The notes under the pieces are model-generated. The model made no database searches and had not been told where the DNA came from. It saw nothing but the letters and a program-made list of their open reading frames with translations. The position numbers and the translations under genes are program-made. From Bifidobacteriaceae bacterium (GTDB taxonomy: Bacteria > Actinomycetota > Actinomycetes > Actinomycetales > WQXJ01): DNA of 64,000 nucleotides. The DNA is taken from the NCBI GenBank assembly GCA_031270825.1, contig JAISXH010000026.1, positions 16,642-80,641 on the forward strand, read 5' to 3'. Of this stretch, positions 49,912-58,009 are shown one piece after another (position 1 is the stretch's first letter; each line of letters begins with the position of its first letter).

Positions 49912-52430
49912 CCGCGCCAGGCCAGACCAACCCAGATCAAATCAACGCCACCCCGGATCAGGCCCACCCCGGCCACCGCGATGGCGTCTCCACGCCAGCC
50001 GGCCGCGTCGACACCGTGGCACGGGCCGCGGCCAGCCCGGACGCCAAGCAGCCGTGGCGCGAGTTGGGGCTCAAAGAAGACGAGTACCAGCGCATCCGGC
50101 AGATTCTGGGGCGGCGGCCGACCGGCGCGGAATTGGCCATGTACTCAGTCATGTGGTCGGAGCACTGCTCTTACAAGTCCTCGAAACTGCACATCAAACG
50201 CCAATTCGGGGCCAAGACCAGCGACCAGATGCGGGAACGGCTGATGGTCGGTATCGGCGAGAACGCCGGCGTGGTCGACATCGGCGACGGCTGGGCTGTC
50301 ACCTTCAAGATCGAATCGCACAACCACCCCTCGTTTGTTGAGCCGTATCAGGGGGCCGCCACCGGCGTGGGCGGGATTGTGCGCGACATCATGGCGATGG
50401 GCGCCCGGCCGGTGGCGGTGATGGACCAACTCCGGTTCGGACGGATCGACCATCCCGACACCGCGCGGGTGGTGCACGGCGTGGTGGCCGGGATTGGCGG
50501 CTACGGCAACTGTCTGGGCCTGCCTAACATTGGCGGAGAAACCGTCTTCGACCCCTCATACCAAGGAAACCCCCTGGTCAACGCCACCTGTGTGGGGGTG
50601 TTACGGCATCAGGACCTGCATTTGGCCAACGCTTGCGGAGTGGGCAACCTGGTGGTCATGTTCGGGGCCCGAACCGGCGGCGACGGGATCGGCGGGGCGT
50701 CGGTGCTGGCCAGCGAGACATTCGCGGCGGACGGCCCGTCGAAGCGGCCGTCGGTGCAAGTCGGAGACCCCTTCCAGGAGAAGGTGCTGATCGAGTGCTG
50801 CCTGGAGCTGTTCCAGGCCGGTGTCGTGGAGGGCATATCCGATTTCGGCGCGGCCGGGCTCAGCTGCGCCACCTCCGAACTGGCGGCTGCCGGCGAGGGC
50901 GGGATGCACGTCGACCTGGACAAAGTGGCGCTGCGCGATCCGACTCTGACGCCGGAGGAAATCCTCATGTCGGAGTCGCAGGAACGCATGATGGCGGTCG
51001 TGACGCCGGCCAATTTCGCCGCCTTCGAGGAGATCGCCCGCAAGTGGGACGTCGAGTATTCGGCCATCGGCGAGGTCACGGCCGGCGGTCGCCTCCGAGT
51101 CGACTACCGGGGACAACTGGTGGTCGATGTCGATCCGAAGACCGTGGCCCGCGACTCGCCCATGTATGACCGCCCTCACCGGCGTCCCGATTGGCAGGAC
51201 GCCCTGCAGGCGGACACCACCGAACGGTTGCCCAGACCGGACACAGCGACGGCGTTGGCTGCGACGTTGCTGCAGCTGACGGCATCGCCCAATTTGTGCT
51301 CGCGGGAGTGGATAACCAACCAATACGACCGTTTTGTGCAGGGCAACACGGCTTTGGCGATGCCCGATGACGCCGGTGTGGTCCGCGTCGACGAGGCCAG
51401 CGGTCTCGGGGTGGCGTTGGCAACCGACGGGAACGGCCGCTACACCAAGCTCGACCCCAGGACCGGAGCTCGCCAGGCCCTGGCGGAGGCGTATCGGAAC
51501 GTCGCCACTGTGGGCGCCGTGCCCCTGGCGGTCAGCGACTGTTTGAACTTCGGCTCGCCGGAATCGCCCGCCTCGATGTGGCAACTGGTCACGGCGATGG
51601 AGGGCTTGGCTGACGCCTGTGTGGAACTGGGAGTGCCGGTGACCGGCGGCAACGTGTCGCTCTACAACGAGACGGGCGCCCCTGGCCGGATCGATTCGGC
51701 GATCCACCCGACACCGGTGGTGGGCGTCCTGGGAGTGCTCGACTCGGTGGCGCGGGTGCGGCCGTCCGGATGGCGCGCCGGCGGCCTGGCGATCTATCTG
51801 TTGGGCCGCACAGCCGCCGAGTTGGACGGCTCTACCTGGGCGGATGTCATTCACGGGCATCTTGGCGGCCTGCCGCCCGCCGTCGATCTGGACGCGGAGC
51901 GGACGCTTGCCGCGGTGCTGATCGAGGCTTCTCGGGCCGGCCTGGTCGCGGCGGCGCATGATTTGTCCGATGGCGGCCTGGCCGCCGCGCTGGTGGAGGC
52001 GTGTCTGCGTTACGGCGTGGGCGCGCGGGTGCGGCTCGACCCGATGTTGGTCCGGGACGGCCTGACGCCGTTCGAGGCCCTGTTCTCCGAGTCGCAGGCG
52101 CGGGCGTTAGTGGCGGTCACTCCGGCCGCGCAGGATCAGTTCCAGGCCCTGGCGGCCGCAGCCGGCTGCCCGGTCATAGCGCTGGGCCGGACTGGCGGGG
52201 CCGGCGGGGCCGACGGGGCCGACGCGGCCTGGGGCGCGGAGGCCGCCGGAACTGGTCGGGTCGTTGGGGCCGGCCCCGAGTCGAGTTCCGCCAACCCTGC
52301 CGCCGAGGCGCCGGAAGAATCGCTCTCGATCGACTGGGAGGGCGACGGCTTCGAATTGCCGCTGGCCCAGCTACGCCAGGCCTGGCAGGCCACCCTGCCG
52401 AACCACTTCGCCGACCGGTCGCGCCAATAG
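49908..52430 (+). CDS. purL: phosphoribosylformylglycinamidine synthase II
   Basis: An 840-residue enzyme of purine synthesis that converts FGAR to FGAM, with PurQ and PurS as partners (not in the window). Family blocks: [67 protein letters not shown] Gly/Ala-rich insertion sits near the C terminus (about residues 760-800). ATG 49908 has GAAGGA upstream; upstream sequence in frame is repeat-like and not conserved. Confidence 0.95.
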   Translation: MTAPGQTNPDQINATPDQAHPGHRDGVSTPAGRVDTVARAAASPDAKQPWRELGLKEDEYQRIRQILGRRPTGAELAMYSVMWSEHCSYKSSKLHIKRQFGAKTSDQMRERLMVGIGENAGVVDIGDGWAVTFKIESHNHPSFVEPYQGAATGVGGIVRDIMAMGARPVAVMDQLRFGRIDHPDTARVVHGVVAGIGGYGNCLGLPNIGGETVFDPSYQGNPLVNATCVGVLRHQDLHLANACGVGNLVVMFGARTGGDGIGGASVLASETFAADGPSKRPSVQVGDPFQEKVLIECCLELFQAGVVEGISDFGAAGLSCATSELAAAGEGGMHVDLDKVALRDPTLTPEEILMSESQERMMAVVTPANFAAFEEIARKWDVEYSAIGEVTAGGRLRVDYRGQLVVDVDPKTVARDSPMYDRPHRRPDWQDALQADTTERLPRPDTATALAATLLQLTASPNLCSREWITNQYDRFVQGNTALAMPDDAGVVRVDEASGLGVALATDGNGRYTKLDPRTGARQALAEAYRNVATVGAVPLAVSDCLNFGSPESPASMWQLVTAMEGLADACVELGVPVTGGNVSLYNETGAPGRIDSAIHPTPVVGVLGVLDSVARVRPSGWRAGGLAIYLLGRTAAELDGSTWADVIHGHLGGLPPAVDLDAERTLAAVLIEASRAGLVAAAHDLSDGGLAAALVEACLRYGVGARVRLDPMLVRDGLTPFEALFSESQARALVAVTPAAQDQFQALAAAAGCPVIALGRTGGAGGADGADAAWGAEAAGTGRVVGAGPESSSANPAAEAPEESLSIDWEGDGFELPLAQLRQAWQATLPNHFADRSRQ

Positions 52431-52584
52431 CCTCTATTAGCTGATAACCGCCGATGACCGCCCCGGCCAAACACCGGGACTAGATCGTGGGTCGGCCATA
52501 AGACGACTGGCCGAGCGCGCCGGGTGACGGTGGCATAATGGCAAGTCGGAGGAGCCAAGCGCGTGGGTCGGCGCTGAGCGAAAA

Positions 52585-52603
52585 CACCGCTGCTAGTGCG
52601 GTG
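52585..52603 (+). promoter_or_regulatory. stem-loop in the leader of the zinc-ribbon operon
   Basis: CACCGC/GCGGTG closes a 7-nt loop about 80 nt before the first gene. A -10-like CATAAT lies at 52534-52539. A further TTGGC/GCCAA inverted repeat is near 52635. The leader may be structured; no known riboswitch is recognised. Confidence 0.3.
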
Positions 52604-52684
52604 CTCGTAGGCAGCCCGTCGGGAGATGCCCTATTGGCGCGATCGGCCAAGGGGCGCCCGCTCGCAATCCGATCAAGGAGGCGC

Positions 52685-52918
52685 ATGAGTCAGTCCGACG
52701 ACCTGCTGCGGAATCTCTCCGCCAGATCTCGCCGCGAGCAGCGCGGCGGCGGTCAAGAGCCAGCTCCCAGCGCCAAAGTGAACGCCTGCCCGCGCTGCGG
52801 GGCGCCCCGCAGCCGGAACACCGGATTGACGACCTGTGCCTACTGCGGCAACACCTTCCTCAGCGTGGCCGTGACGAAAGGTCTTTTCCTAGGGCCGGCG
52901 GACAATTCTGAGCCATGA
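52685..52918 (+). CDS. small zinc-ribbon protein
   Basis: A 77-residue protein. ATG 52685 follows AAGGAGG. A basic N terminus (LLRNLSARSRREQR) precedes a zinc ribbon CPRCGAPRS...CAYCGNTF (about residues 35-58). It overlaps the next gene by four bases and opens an unusual four-gene operon. The function is unknown; nucleic-acid or protein binding is typical of such ribbons. Confidence 0.8.
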   Translation: MSQSDDLLRNLSARSRREQRGGGQEPAPSAKVNACPRCGAPRSRNTGLTTCAYCGNTFLSVAVTKGLFLGPADNSEP

Positions 52919-53832
52919 GCGCCGAGTCGAACGATATACGCCAAGAGCTAACCGACCGACACGACCGCTGGCTCAACTTCCTCAGACGCCTGGAGGATAG
53001 GGCCACCGAGTTCGCCAACGCCGCCAAGGCGGAGTTGGTCCAGGTCCGCCGGACCGATCCCGATCCGCACAAGGCCTCGCACGGAAGACTGCTCTCGGCG
53101 GCGTTCGGGCAGATCGACCAGATCCGCGAAAAGGCCCACACCACTTGGGAGGACCAGATCGTTGATTTCCGCTACCAGGTGCGCGAACTGATCGACATCC
53201 ACGATCCTGTCAGCCGCCAACTGGACGAGTTCATGAGCGTCTGCACCGACGCTTATGAGCGGTTTGAAGACACCCTGCGCGCTCTGGACCACGAACTGCG
53301 CCAGACCGCCGAGGAAGACCTCGAAACGGAGTATCAGGCCATTCTGGATTCGTTCCAGTCTTCCCGGAACCAGTTTTCCTGCCGAACTTGCGGCGCCCAA
53401 CTGGAGATCGAGCGTCTGTTCTTCATCGAAGTGCACATCTCCTGCTCCTACTGCGGCGCGCTACATAACTTCAAGCCGGGCGCCGACGCCCGCCGTATCC
53501 AGTTCATAGCCCGCGACCTGGCCGTTCGGCGATCCGCCGGAGTGCTGGCGGATCACACCGCCGAGAAGGACAAGGAGCGCCGCCTTTACCACGAAATACA
53601 CGAGTTGAAACTGAGCGCGATTGGTCGTGACGAGAAGACAAAGGCTCAGATCGAACAGGAGATAGCCGGATTGGAGCAGCTTCGGGTCCAGGCTGTCCTA
53701 AATGCTCCGCTTCTCCACAAGCGGTACTTGCGCGCCGTCTACGATCAACTCAACTTGATTCTGCCTGAATTCCGGGAGCACCACGAAAGACGCTTTGTTG
53801 AAGAGACCGGCTCAGTTATAGAGCACGGCTGA
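52915..53832 (+). CDS. coiled-coil protein with central zinc ribbon
   Basis: A 305-residue, mainly helical protein. Coiled coils cover about residues 5-150 and 215-260. A zinc ribbon lies between them (CRTCGAQLEIERLFF, then CSYCGALHNF, about residues 157-182). It is highly charged and cytoplasmic. Second gene of the operon, overlapping the first. Family not recognised; the two-ribbon pattern suggests it works with the first gene product. Confidence 0.78.
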   Translation: MSAESNDIRQELTDRHDRWLNFLRRLEDRATEFANAAKAELVQVRRTDPDPHKASHGRLLSAAFGQIDQIREKAHTTWEDQIVDFRYQVRELIDIHDPVSRQLDEFMSVCTDAYERFEDTLRALDHELRQTAEEDLETEYQAILDSFQSSRNQFSCRTCGAQLEIERLFFIEVHISCSYCGALHNFKPGADARRIQFIARDLAVRRSAGVLADHTAEKDKERRLYHEIHELKLSAIGRDEKTKAQIEQEIAGLEQLRVQAVLNAPLLHKRYLRAVYDQLNLILPEFREHHERRFVEETGSVIEHG

Positions 53833-53854
53833 ACCGAAAGGAAAGGATCACTAA

Positions 53855-54421
53855 ATGAGCAATCTGGAGCCAATTCACGGTATATCGTTTCAAGACTGGG
53901 CGGAGATGAGCCGCGTGGTGGCCGGCGGAACCCCGGCTCAGACCGTCTGCCAGGCGATGGGGATCGACGGCGCCATCTGGGACGAGGTCAACACCCTTTG
54001 GGGGCAGCGCATGGCCGAGGACTCGACCTTCGAACTGGCCCAGCTCCTGGGACAGTATTGGCAAGGCGAGATCGCCAATCCGAAGCTGCTGGCCATCCAG
54101 GCCGCGCCTTCGCCGCAGGCCGCTGACACCATCGCTAAGCTGAAGAGCGACCGCTGGTTCTTCGAGGAGCTGAGCGGGGCCCGGAATGCCGCCTACGCGC
54201 AGGGACTGGACGGCGCCCAGTGGATTGCCGACAACTACGGTGTCAGCCTGGGCGACTTCCAGTCGATCACGATGGAGTACCTGGCCTTGAGGACCAGCGG
54301 CCAGGAAAGCTCCATAGACACACTCCGTTTCCTGGAGTATCAGACCGAAAAGCAGGCCGAATACGAAGAGCGGTTCGCCGCCGAAGTCGGCGGCAATTTG
54401 GCCGACGACGTCGACTTTTGA
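53855..54421 (+). CDS. DUF6620-like protein
   Basis: A 188-residue helical protein. The N terminus MSNLEPIHGISFQDWAEMS and VWDEVNTLW-like IWDEVNTLWGQRM recall the DUF6620 family, but I am not certain. AAAGGA upstream gives a good start at 53855. Third gene of the operon, 22 bp after the coiled-coil gene. The function is unknown. Confidence 0.7.
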   Translation: MSNLEPIHGISFQDWAEMSRVVAGGTPAQTVCQAMGIDGAIWDEVNTLWGQRMAEDSTFELAQLLGQYWQGEIANPKLLAIQAAPSPQAADTIAKLKSDRWFFEELSGARNAAYAQGLDGAQWIADNYGVSLGDFQSITMEYLALRTSGQESSIDTLRFLEYQTEKQAEYEERFAAEVGGNLADDVDF

Positions 54422-54481
54422 TCTGATCGGGGCCGGTCTTGGCCTCCTCGGCCGGCCGGCGGCGGCGCCGCTCGGAGGAAG

Positions 54482-55201
54482 ATGGGAGTCCGGGAAGGGA
54501 ACGGACATGATGGCAGCACTCGAGACCAAACGGTGATTGTCGAGGTCAACCGCATCCTGGCGGCGGTGACGGTGCTTGGCTTCGGGCGGCGCGCCGCTGT
54601 GTGGGTTCAAGGCTGTCGGCTAGCCTGCCCCGGCTGCGCCTCGGTAGACACCTGGGAATCGGGGGCTGGCGCCGACTGGGCGGCCGAGGACCTGGCCGCC
54701 ACCTTGGTCAAGGCGATTGTCGATGGCGGCCTGGACGGGCTCACCTTGACCGGGGGCGAGCCGTTGGACCAGGCCGCGGGCCTGGCCGAAGTCGTTCAAC
54801 TGGTCCGGGCCGGCGTTGCCTCCAGCCTGCCCGATATCTCCCCGGCAGATAGTGCAAAGGGTTTTGACGTGCTCGCGTTCACGGGCTATGGGCTCAAGGC
54901 CGCGCGCAAGCGGGCCGGTCGCCTGTGGGGTCTGCTCGACGCGGTGGTGGCCGGCCCCTACCGCCCAGACCAGCCCAGCTCCACCCCGCTGATTGCCAGC
55001 GCCAACCAGGAACTCCTCGCTTTGACGCCGGCCGGGCGTGGCCGCTATCCGCTGTCGGACGCCACTGCCCGGATGCAAGCCGTCGCCATCGATGGCGACT
55101 TGGTCATGGTCGGCCTGCCCCGGCCGGGCGATCTGGACCGCCTCGAAGCGGGCCTGCGCGAACGCGGCGTGGTCCTTTCGGACGTGTCATGGCGGCGGTA
55201 G
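54482..55201 (+). CDS. radical-SAM activase-like [4Fe-4S] protein (NrdG-like)
   Basis: A 239-residue protein of the 4Fe-4S single-cluster/NrdG type. The cluster motif is CRLACPGC (CxxxCxxC, near residue 44), followed by TLTGGEPLDQ for SAM binding. A short central insertion and a C-terminal strand region follow. No glycyl-radical enzyme is adjacent; instead it ends the zinc-ribbon/coiled-coil/DUF6620-like operon, which suggests a modification of one of those proteins. ATG 54482 is close behind GGAGG; GTG 54533 is an alternative start. Its 3' end is duplicated downstream. Confidence 0.8.
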   Translation: MGVREGNGHDGSTRDQTVIVEVNRILAAVTVLGFGRRAAVWVQGCRLACPGCASVDTWESGAGADWAAEDLAATLVKAIVDGGLDGLTLTGGEPLDQAAGLAEVVQLVRAGVASSLPDISPADSAKGFDVLAFTGYGLKAARKRAGRLWGLLDAVVAGPYRPDQPSSTPLIASANQELLALTPAGRGRYPLSDATARMQAVAIDGDLVMVGLPRPGDLDRLEAGLRERGVVLSDVSWRR

Positions 55202-55305
55202 AGCTGTCCGCACGGGCGCAGACCGACGCGGACCGGCGTGGTCCTGTCGGACGTGTCATGGCGGCGGTAGAGCTGTCCGGACGTGCGCGGGCGGGCGCGA
55301 AGTGG
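55168..55305. repeat. 69-bp tandem duplication of the radical-SAM gene 3' end
   Basis: Units at 55168 and 55237 share CGTGGTCCT, TCGGACGTGTCATGGCGGCG and GTAGAGCTGTCCG. The stop codon of the radical-SAM gene is in unit one. The gap to the next gene holds nothing else recognisable. Confidence 0.88.
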
Positions 55306-55437
55306 CACTGGCCGGCGCGGACGGGCGAGGCGACGGCATCGGACAGCCGAGGCTGCCAACACCGGCGGACGGCGGCAACCTAAGGCGCCGCGAACTGCCG
55401 GCCCGTGCGGTCGAGAGGCGAATTGGGCCCTGCGGGA

Positions 55438-56202
55438 CTAGAGTTCTTCGCCCGCCGGAGCGCCTGGCGCCAAGCGGTGCGAACCGGCCGGCGAGGTTCC
55501 TTCGGCGCGGTCGTGCTTGGTTTGGTATTGCCAGATGGCGTTACGCAGCCTCAACGCGGATGTGCCCATGACCGCGGCGACTTGGTCCACCAAAGTCAGA
55601 GCCTGCTCATTGGAGACCTGGTGGCCAACGGCGTCGGCCGTGAACTGCGCCAGCCACAGATCCGGCGGCACTGAGTGGATGCCGCTGACCAGAAGCAGGC
55701 GCTCCCAAGTCAGGCCCGAATGCTGCGACGGCAGCTCTAACCACATCCGGTGCAAGTCCAGATACGGCTGCGTCCCGCCGGCGTAGCCCTCGCGTAGCTG
55801 AGCAGTCGTCTCCACCTCGGCGGCGATCGCGGCTTGGGCGCCTTCCAGCACCAATTCGGCTTTGTGGGGCGCGTCATCACGGGAGTAGGCGCGCTGGTGG
55901 TTGCCGATCTGGTCCATCCAGGCGTCCATCCCGATGTCGAAAGAGCGAGCCAATTCGGGAGCGCCGTCCTGGTCGGCATCCGCGCCGACCCAGCGCCGGA
56001 AGGTCCGGTAGCGCTCAATAATCCGGGTGACGGTTGAATACTTCACTCGCTCAGACCAGAGCGAGTCGATAATGCATTCGGCCAGAGAGCCCGGATAGGT
56101 CTCCAACTGAGTCCACTTGGATTCGGGCGGCAACACCCTCTTGGCCAGGTCCACAAATCGATCCAGGTCCGAGACGGTCGGAATAGGGGTCGTAGTTGTC
56201 AT
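55438..56202 (-). CDS. hypothetical helical protein
   Basis: A 254-residue, mostly helical protein with no signal or membrane segment. SLAECIIDSLWSERVKYSTV followed by RYRTFRRWVGAD, and a later LTWERLLLVSGIHSVPPD, look like helix-hairpin-helix pieces. I do not recognise a named family. TAGCTT lies 6 nt before the ATG, so it is probably leaderless. Confidence 0.75.
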   Translation of the reverse strand: MTTTTPIPTVSDLDRFVDLAKRVLPPESKWTQLETYPGSLAECIIDSLWSERVKYSTVTRIIERYRTFRRWVGADADQDGAPELARSFDIGMDAWMDQIGNHQRAYSRDDAPHKAELVLEGAQAAIAAEVETTAQLREGYAGGTQPYLDLHRMWLELPSQHSGLTWERLLLVSGIHSVPPDLWLAQFTADAVGHQVSNEQALTLVDQVAAVMGTSALRLRNAIWQYQTKHDRAEGTSPAGSHRLAPGAPAGEEL

Positions 56203-56208
56203 GGCAAC

Positions 56209-56214
56209 AAGCTA
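56209..56214 (-). promoter_or_regulatory. -10 element TAGCTT, leaderless start of the hypothetical gene
   Basis: On the minus strand TAGCTT is followed by GTTGCC and the ATG. Confidence 0.5.
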
Positions 56215-56635
56215 AGCCAGGGCTGGCGGTCATGTCGCAGCGGCCCGGGGAATCCCGCAGTGTGATCCATGCCACAGCCTACTTCCGCCCACAGCGGAAT
56301 TGGGCGAGTGGTGGGCGCCGCCGCCAACGCCCACCACTCGCCGCGCGCTGACCAGCGCGGTCAGGTGGCCAACCGGTTGGCCGATGCCGTCCGCCCGCCT
56401 TAGCCCAGTCCTCGCCCCGACCCGCTGGGGCCGTCGAGCCGCGTTCACATCGCGACCCAAAGCGGCGCCCGCATTGCCTGACGGACCCGCCCGGCGCAGG
56501 GTGGGAGGCCAAGCAGTACGAACCAAGCAATCGCGTACCGCCAGCAGCCCCCGACCGGAGTCTGCCCTGGCCCTATGCCCCATCTGAAAACCAATTCGGA
56601 CGTGCTTCGAAGCACCATCGATCAAGGAGGATCCA
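56215..56635. other. intergenic region before the sugar operon
   Basis: About 420 bp without a convincing gene. It contains GCGGCGAGTGGTGGGCG-type inverted sequence near 56307-56345 (GAGTGGTGGGCG/CGCCCACCACTC), a strong stem-loop that could be a terminator without T-run, and the palindrome listed next. Confidence 0.5.
56602..56615. promoter_or_regulatory. perfect palindrome, candidate operator of the MFS-GH3 operon
   Basis: GTGCTTCGAAGCAC is a 14-bp perfect palindrome 21 bp before the GTG of the transporter gene. LacI- or similar family repressors often bind such sites at glycoside operons; no regulator gene is adjacent. Confidence 0.45.
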
Positions 56636-58009
56636 GTGGCCACCACCTTGCCGCCCAGTCCGGCGCCCCGAACCCAAGAGGAAATCGCCCAATCGCCACC
56701 AGACCTGGAGAGCGAAGTGCGCCAGGTCCTGAATCCCGTGGGCCCAAAGCCCGCGACCAGCTCCGGCCAGGCCGGAGCCGGGATCGCCTTCGCCTACGTC
56801 ATGGCCTACTTGACCATGTACATCGCGCTGATGACGCCGGTGGTGTCCACCCTGGCCGTCAAAGTCGGGGCCTTGACCACCGACTCCGGCAAGATCGCCG
56901 CGTTGTCGGTGGTCACAGGCGTGGGCGCGTTCTTCGCCTTCGTGGCCAACCCGATCGCGGGCGCGTTGTCAGACCGGACCTCGTCCAAGCTCGGCATGCG
57001 TCGGCCGTGGCTGTTCGGCGGCGTGCTGGGCGGGGCCATCGGTCTCGCCATCATTGGCCTGGCCACCCATGTCTGGATGGTCGTGGTGGGCTGGGCCCTT
57101 GCGCAGGCCTGCTTCAACGCCACCCAGGCGGCGCTGCAGGCGATCCTGCCAGACCAGATCCCCGAGCGCATGCGGGCCAAAGTCTCCGGGTGGCTGGGAG
57201 TCGCCCAAAGCCTGGCGCCGCTGATCGGGGTGGCGCTGGCCTTTTGGTTCGCTCAGGCCAAGCTGCCCATCTCGTTGATGATCATTGTTCCGGCGATCCT
57301 GGGGGTGGCCGGCGTCTTCACGCTCGCGTTCCTGCTCAAGGACCGCATTTTGCGCCGCCAGGACGCCACGCCTTTCCACCTGGCGTCCTTCTTGAAAGGC
57401 TTCTGGGTCTCGCCGCGGAAGTATCCCGATTTCGCTTGGGCATGGCTCGGTCGCTTCTTGATCTTCTTCGGCTTCGCCTCCTACAACAACTATCAGATCT
57501 ACTTCCTGCAGGACCGTTTCGGCTACAGCTCATCCCAGGCCCTCAGCTGGCAACTCCGGCTGATGGTGGTCCAAGCGGTGGCGTTGACGCTGGCCGCCGC
57601 CCTCGGCGGCCAATTCTCCGACCGCACCGGGCGCCGGAAGATCTTCGTCATCATCGCGGCGGTGCTGGCCGCCCTGGGCCTGGCTGTCTTCGCCCTGGCG
57701 CAAAGCCCTGACGTGCTCTATTACGGCGCCTGCCTGTGGGGCCTGGGGCTGGGGGCATACCTGGCGGTCGACATCGCCCTGGTCACCGACGTCTTGCCCA
57801 ATGCTCGCACCGAGGCGGCCAAGAACCTGGGAGTGTTCAACATCGCCAACGCCCTGCCGCAGTCGTTGGCTCCCGCAGTGGCGCCCGTGTTCCTGGCCAT
57901 TGGCGCCAGCGCCGCCACGCCTTCCAATTACACCTCGCTGTTCCTGATCGCGGCCGGTTTCGCCGTGGTCGGGGCGGCCACCACCATGTTCATCCGAGGA
58001 GCGAAATGA
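56636..58009 (+). CDS. MFS sugar transporter
   Basis: A 457-residue transporter with twelve predicted helices after a 45-residue cytoplasmic N terminus. The MFS loop 2-3 motif reads GALSDRTSSKLGMRRPW, and its second-half counterpart is GGQFSDRTGRRK. The overall look is of GPH/SLC45-like glycoside transporters. GTG 56636 has AAGGAGG upstream. Its stop overlaps the beta-glucosidase ATG, so it probably imports the substrate of that enzyme. Confidence 0.88.
   Translation: MATTLPPSPAPRTQEEIAQSPPDLESEVRQVLNPVGPKPATSSGQAGAGIAFAYVMAYLTMYIALMTPVVSTLAVKVGALTTDSGKIAALSVVTGVGAFFAFVANPIAGALSDRTSSKLGMRRPWLFGGVLGGAIGLAIIGLATHVWMVVVGWALAQACFNATQAALQAILPDQIPERMRAKVSGWLGVAQSLAPLIGVALAFWFAQAKLPISLMIIVPAILGVAGVFTLAFLLKDRILRRQDATPFHLASFLKGFWVSPRKYPDFAWAWLGRFLIFFGFASYNNYQIYFLQDRFGYSSSQALSWQLRLMVVQAVALTLAAALGGQFSDRTGRRKIFVIIAAVLAALGLAVFALAQSPDVLYYGACLWGLGLGAYLAVDIALVTDVLPNARTEAAKNLGVFNIANALPQSLAPAVAPVFLAIGASAATPSNYTSLFLIAAGFAVVGAATTMFIRGAK

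Noticed and set aside
52436..52684. Known riboswitch in the leader of the zinc-ribbon operon
   Set aside because: There are stem-loops, but no recognised aptamer core.
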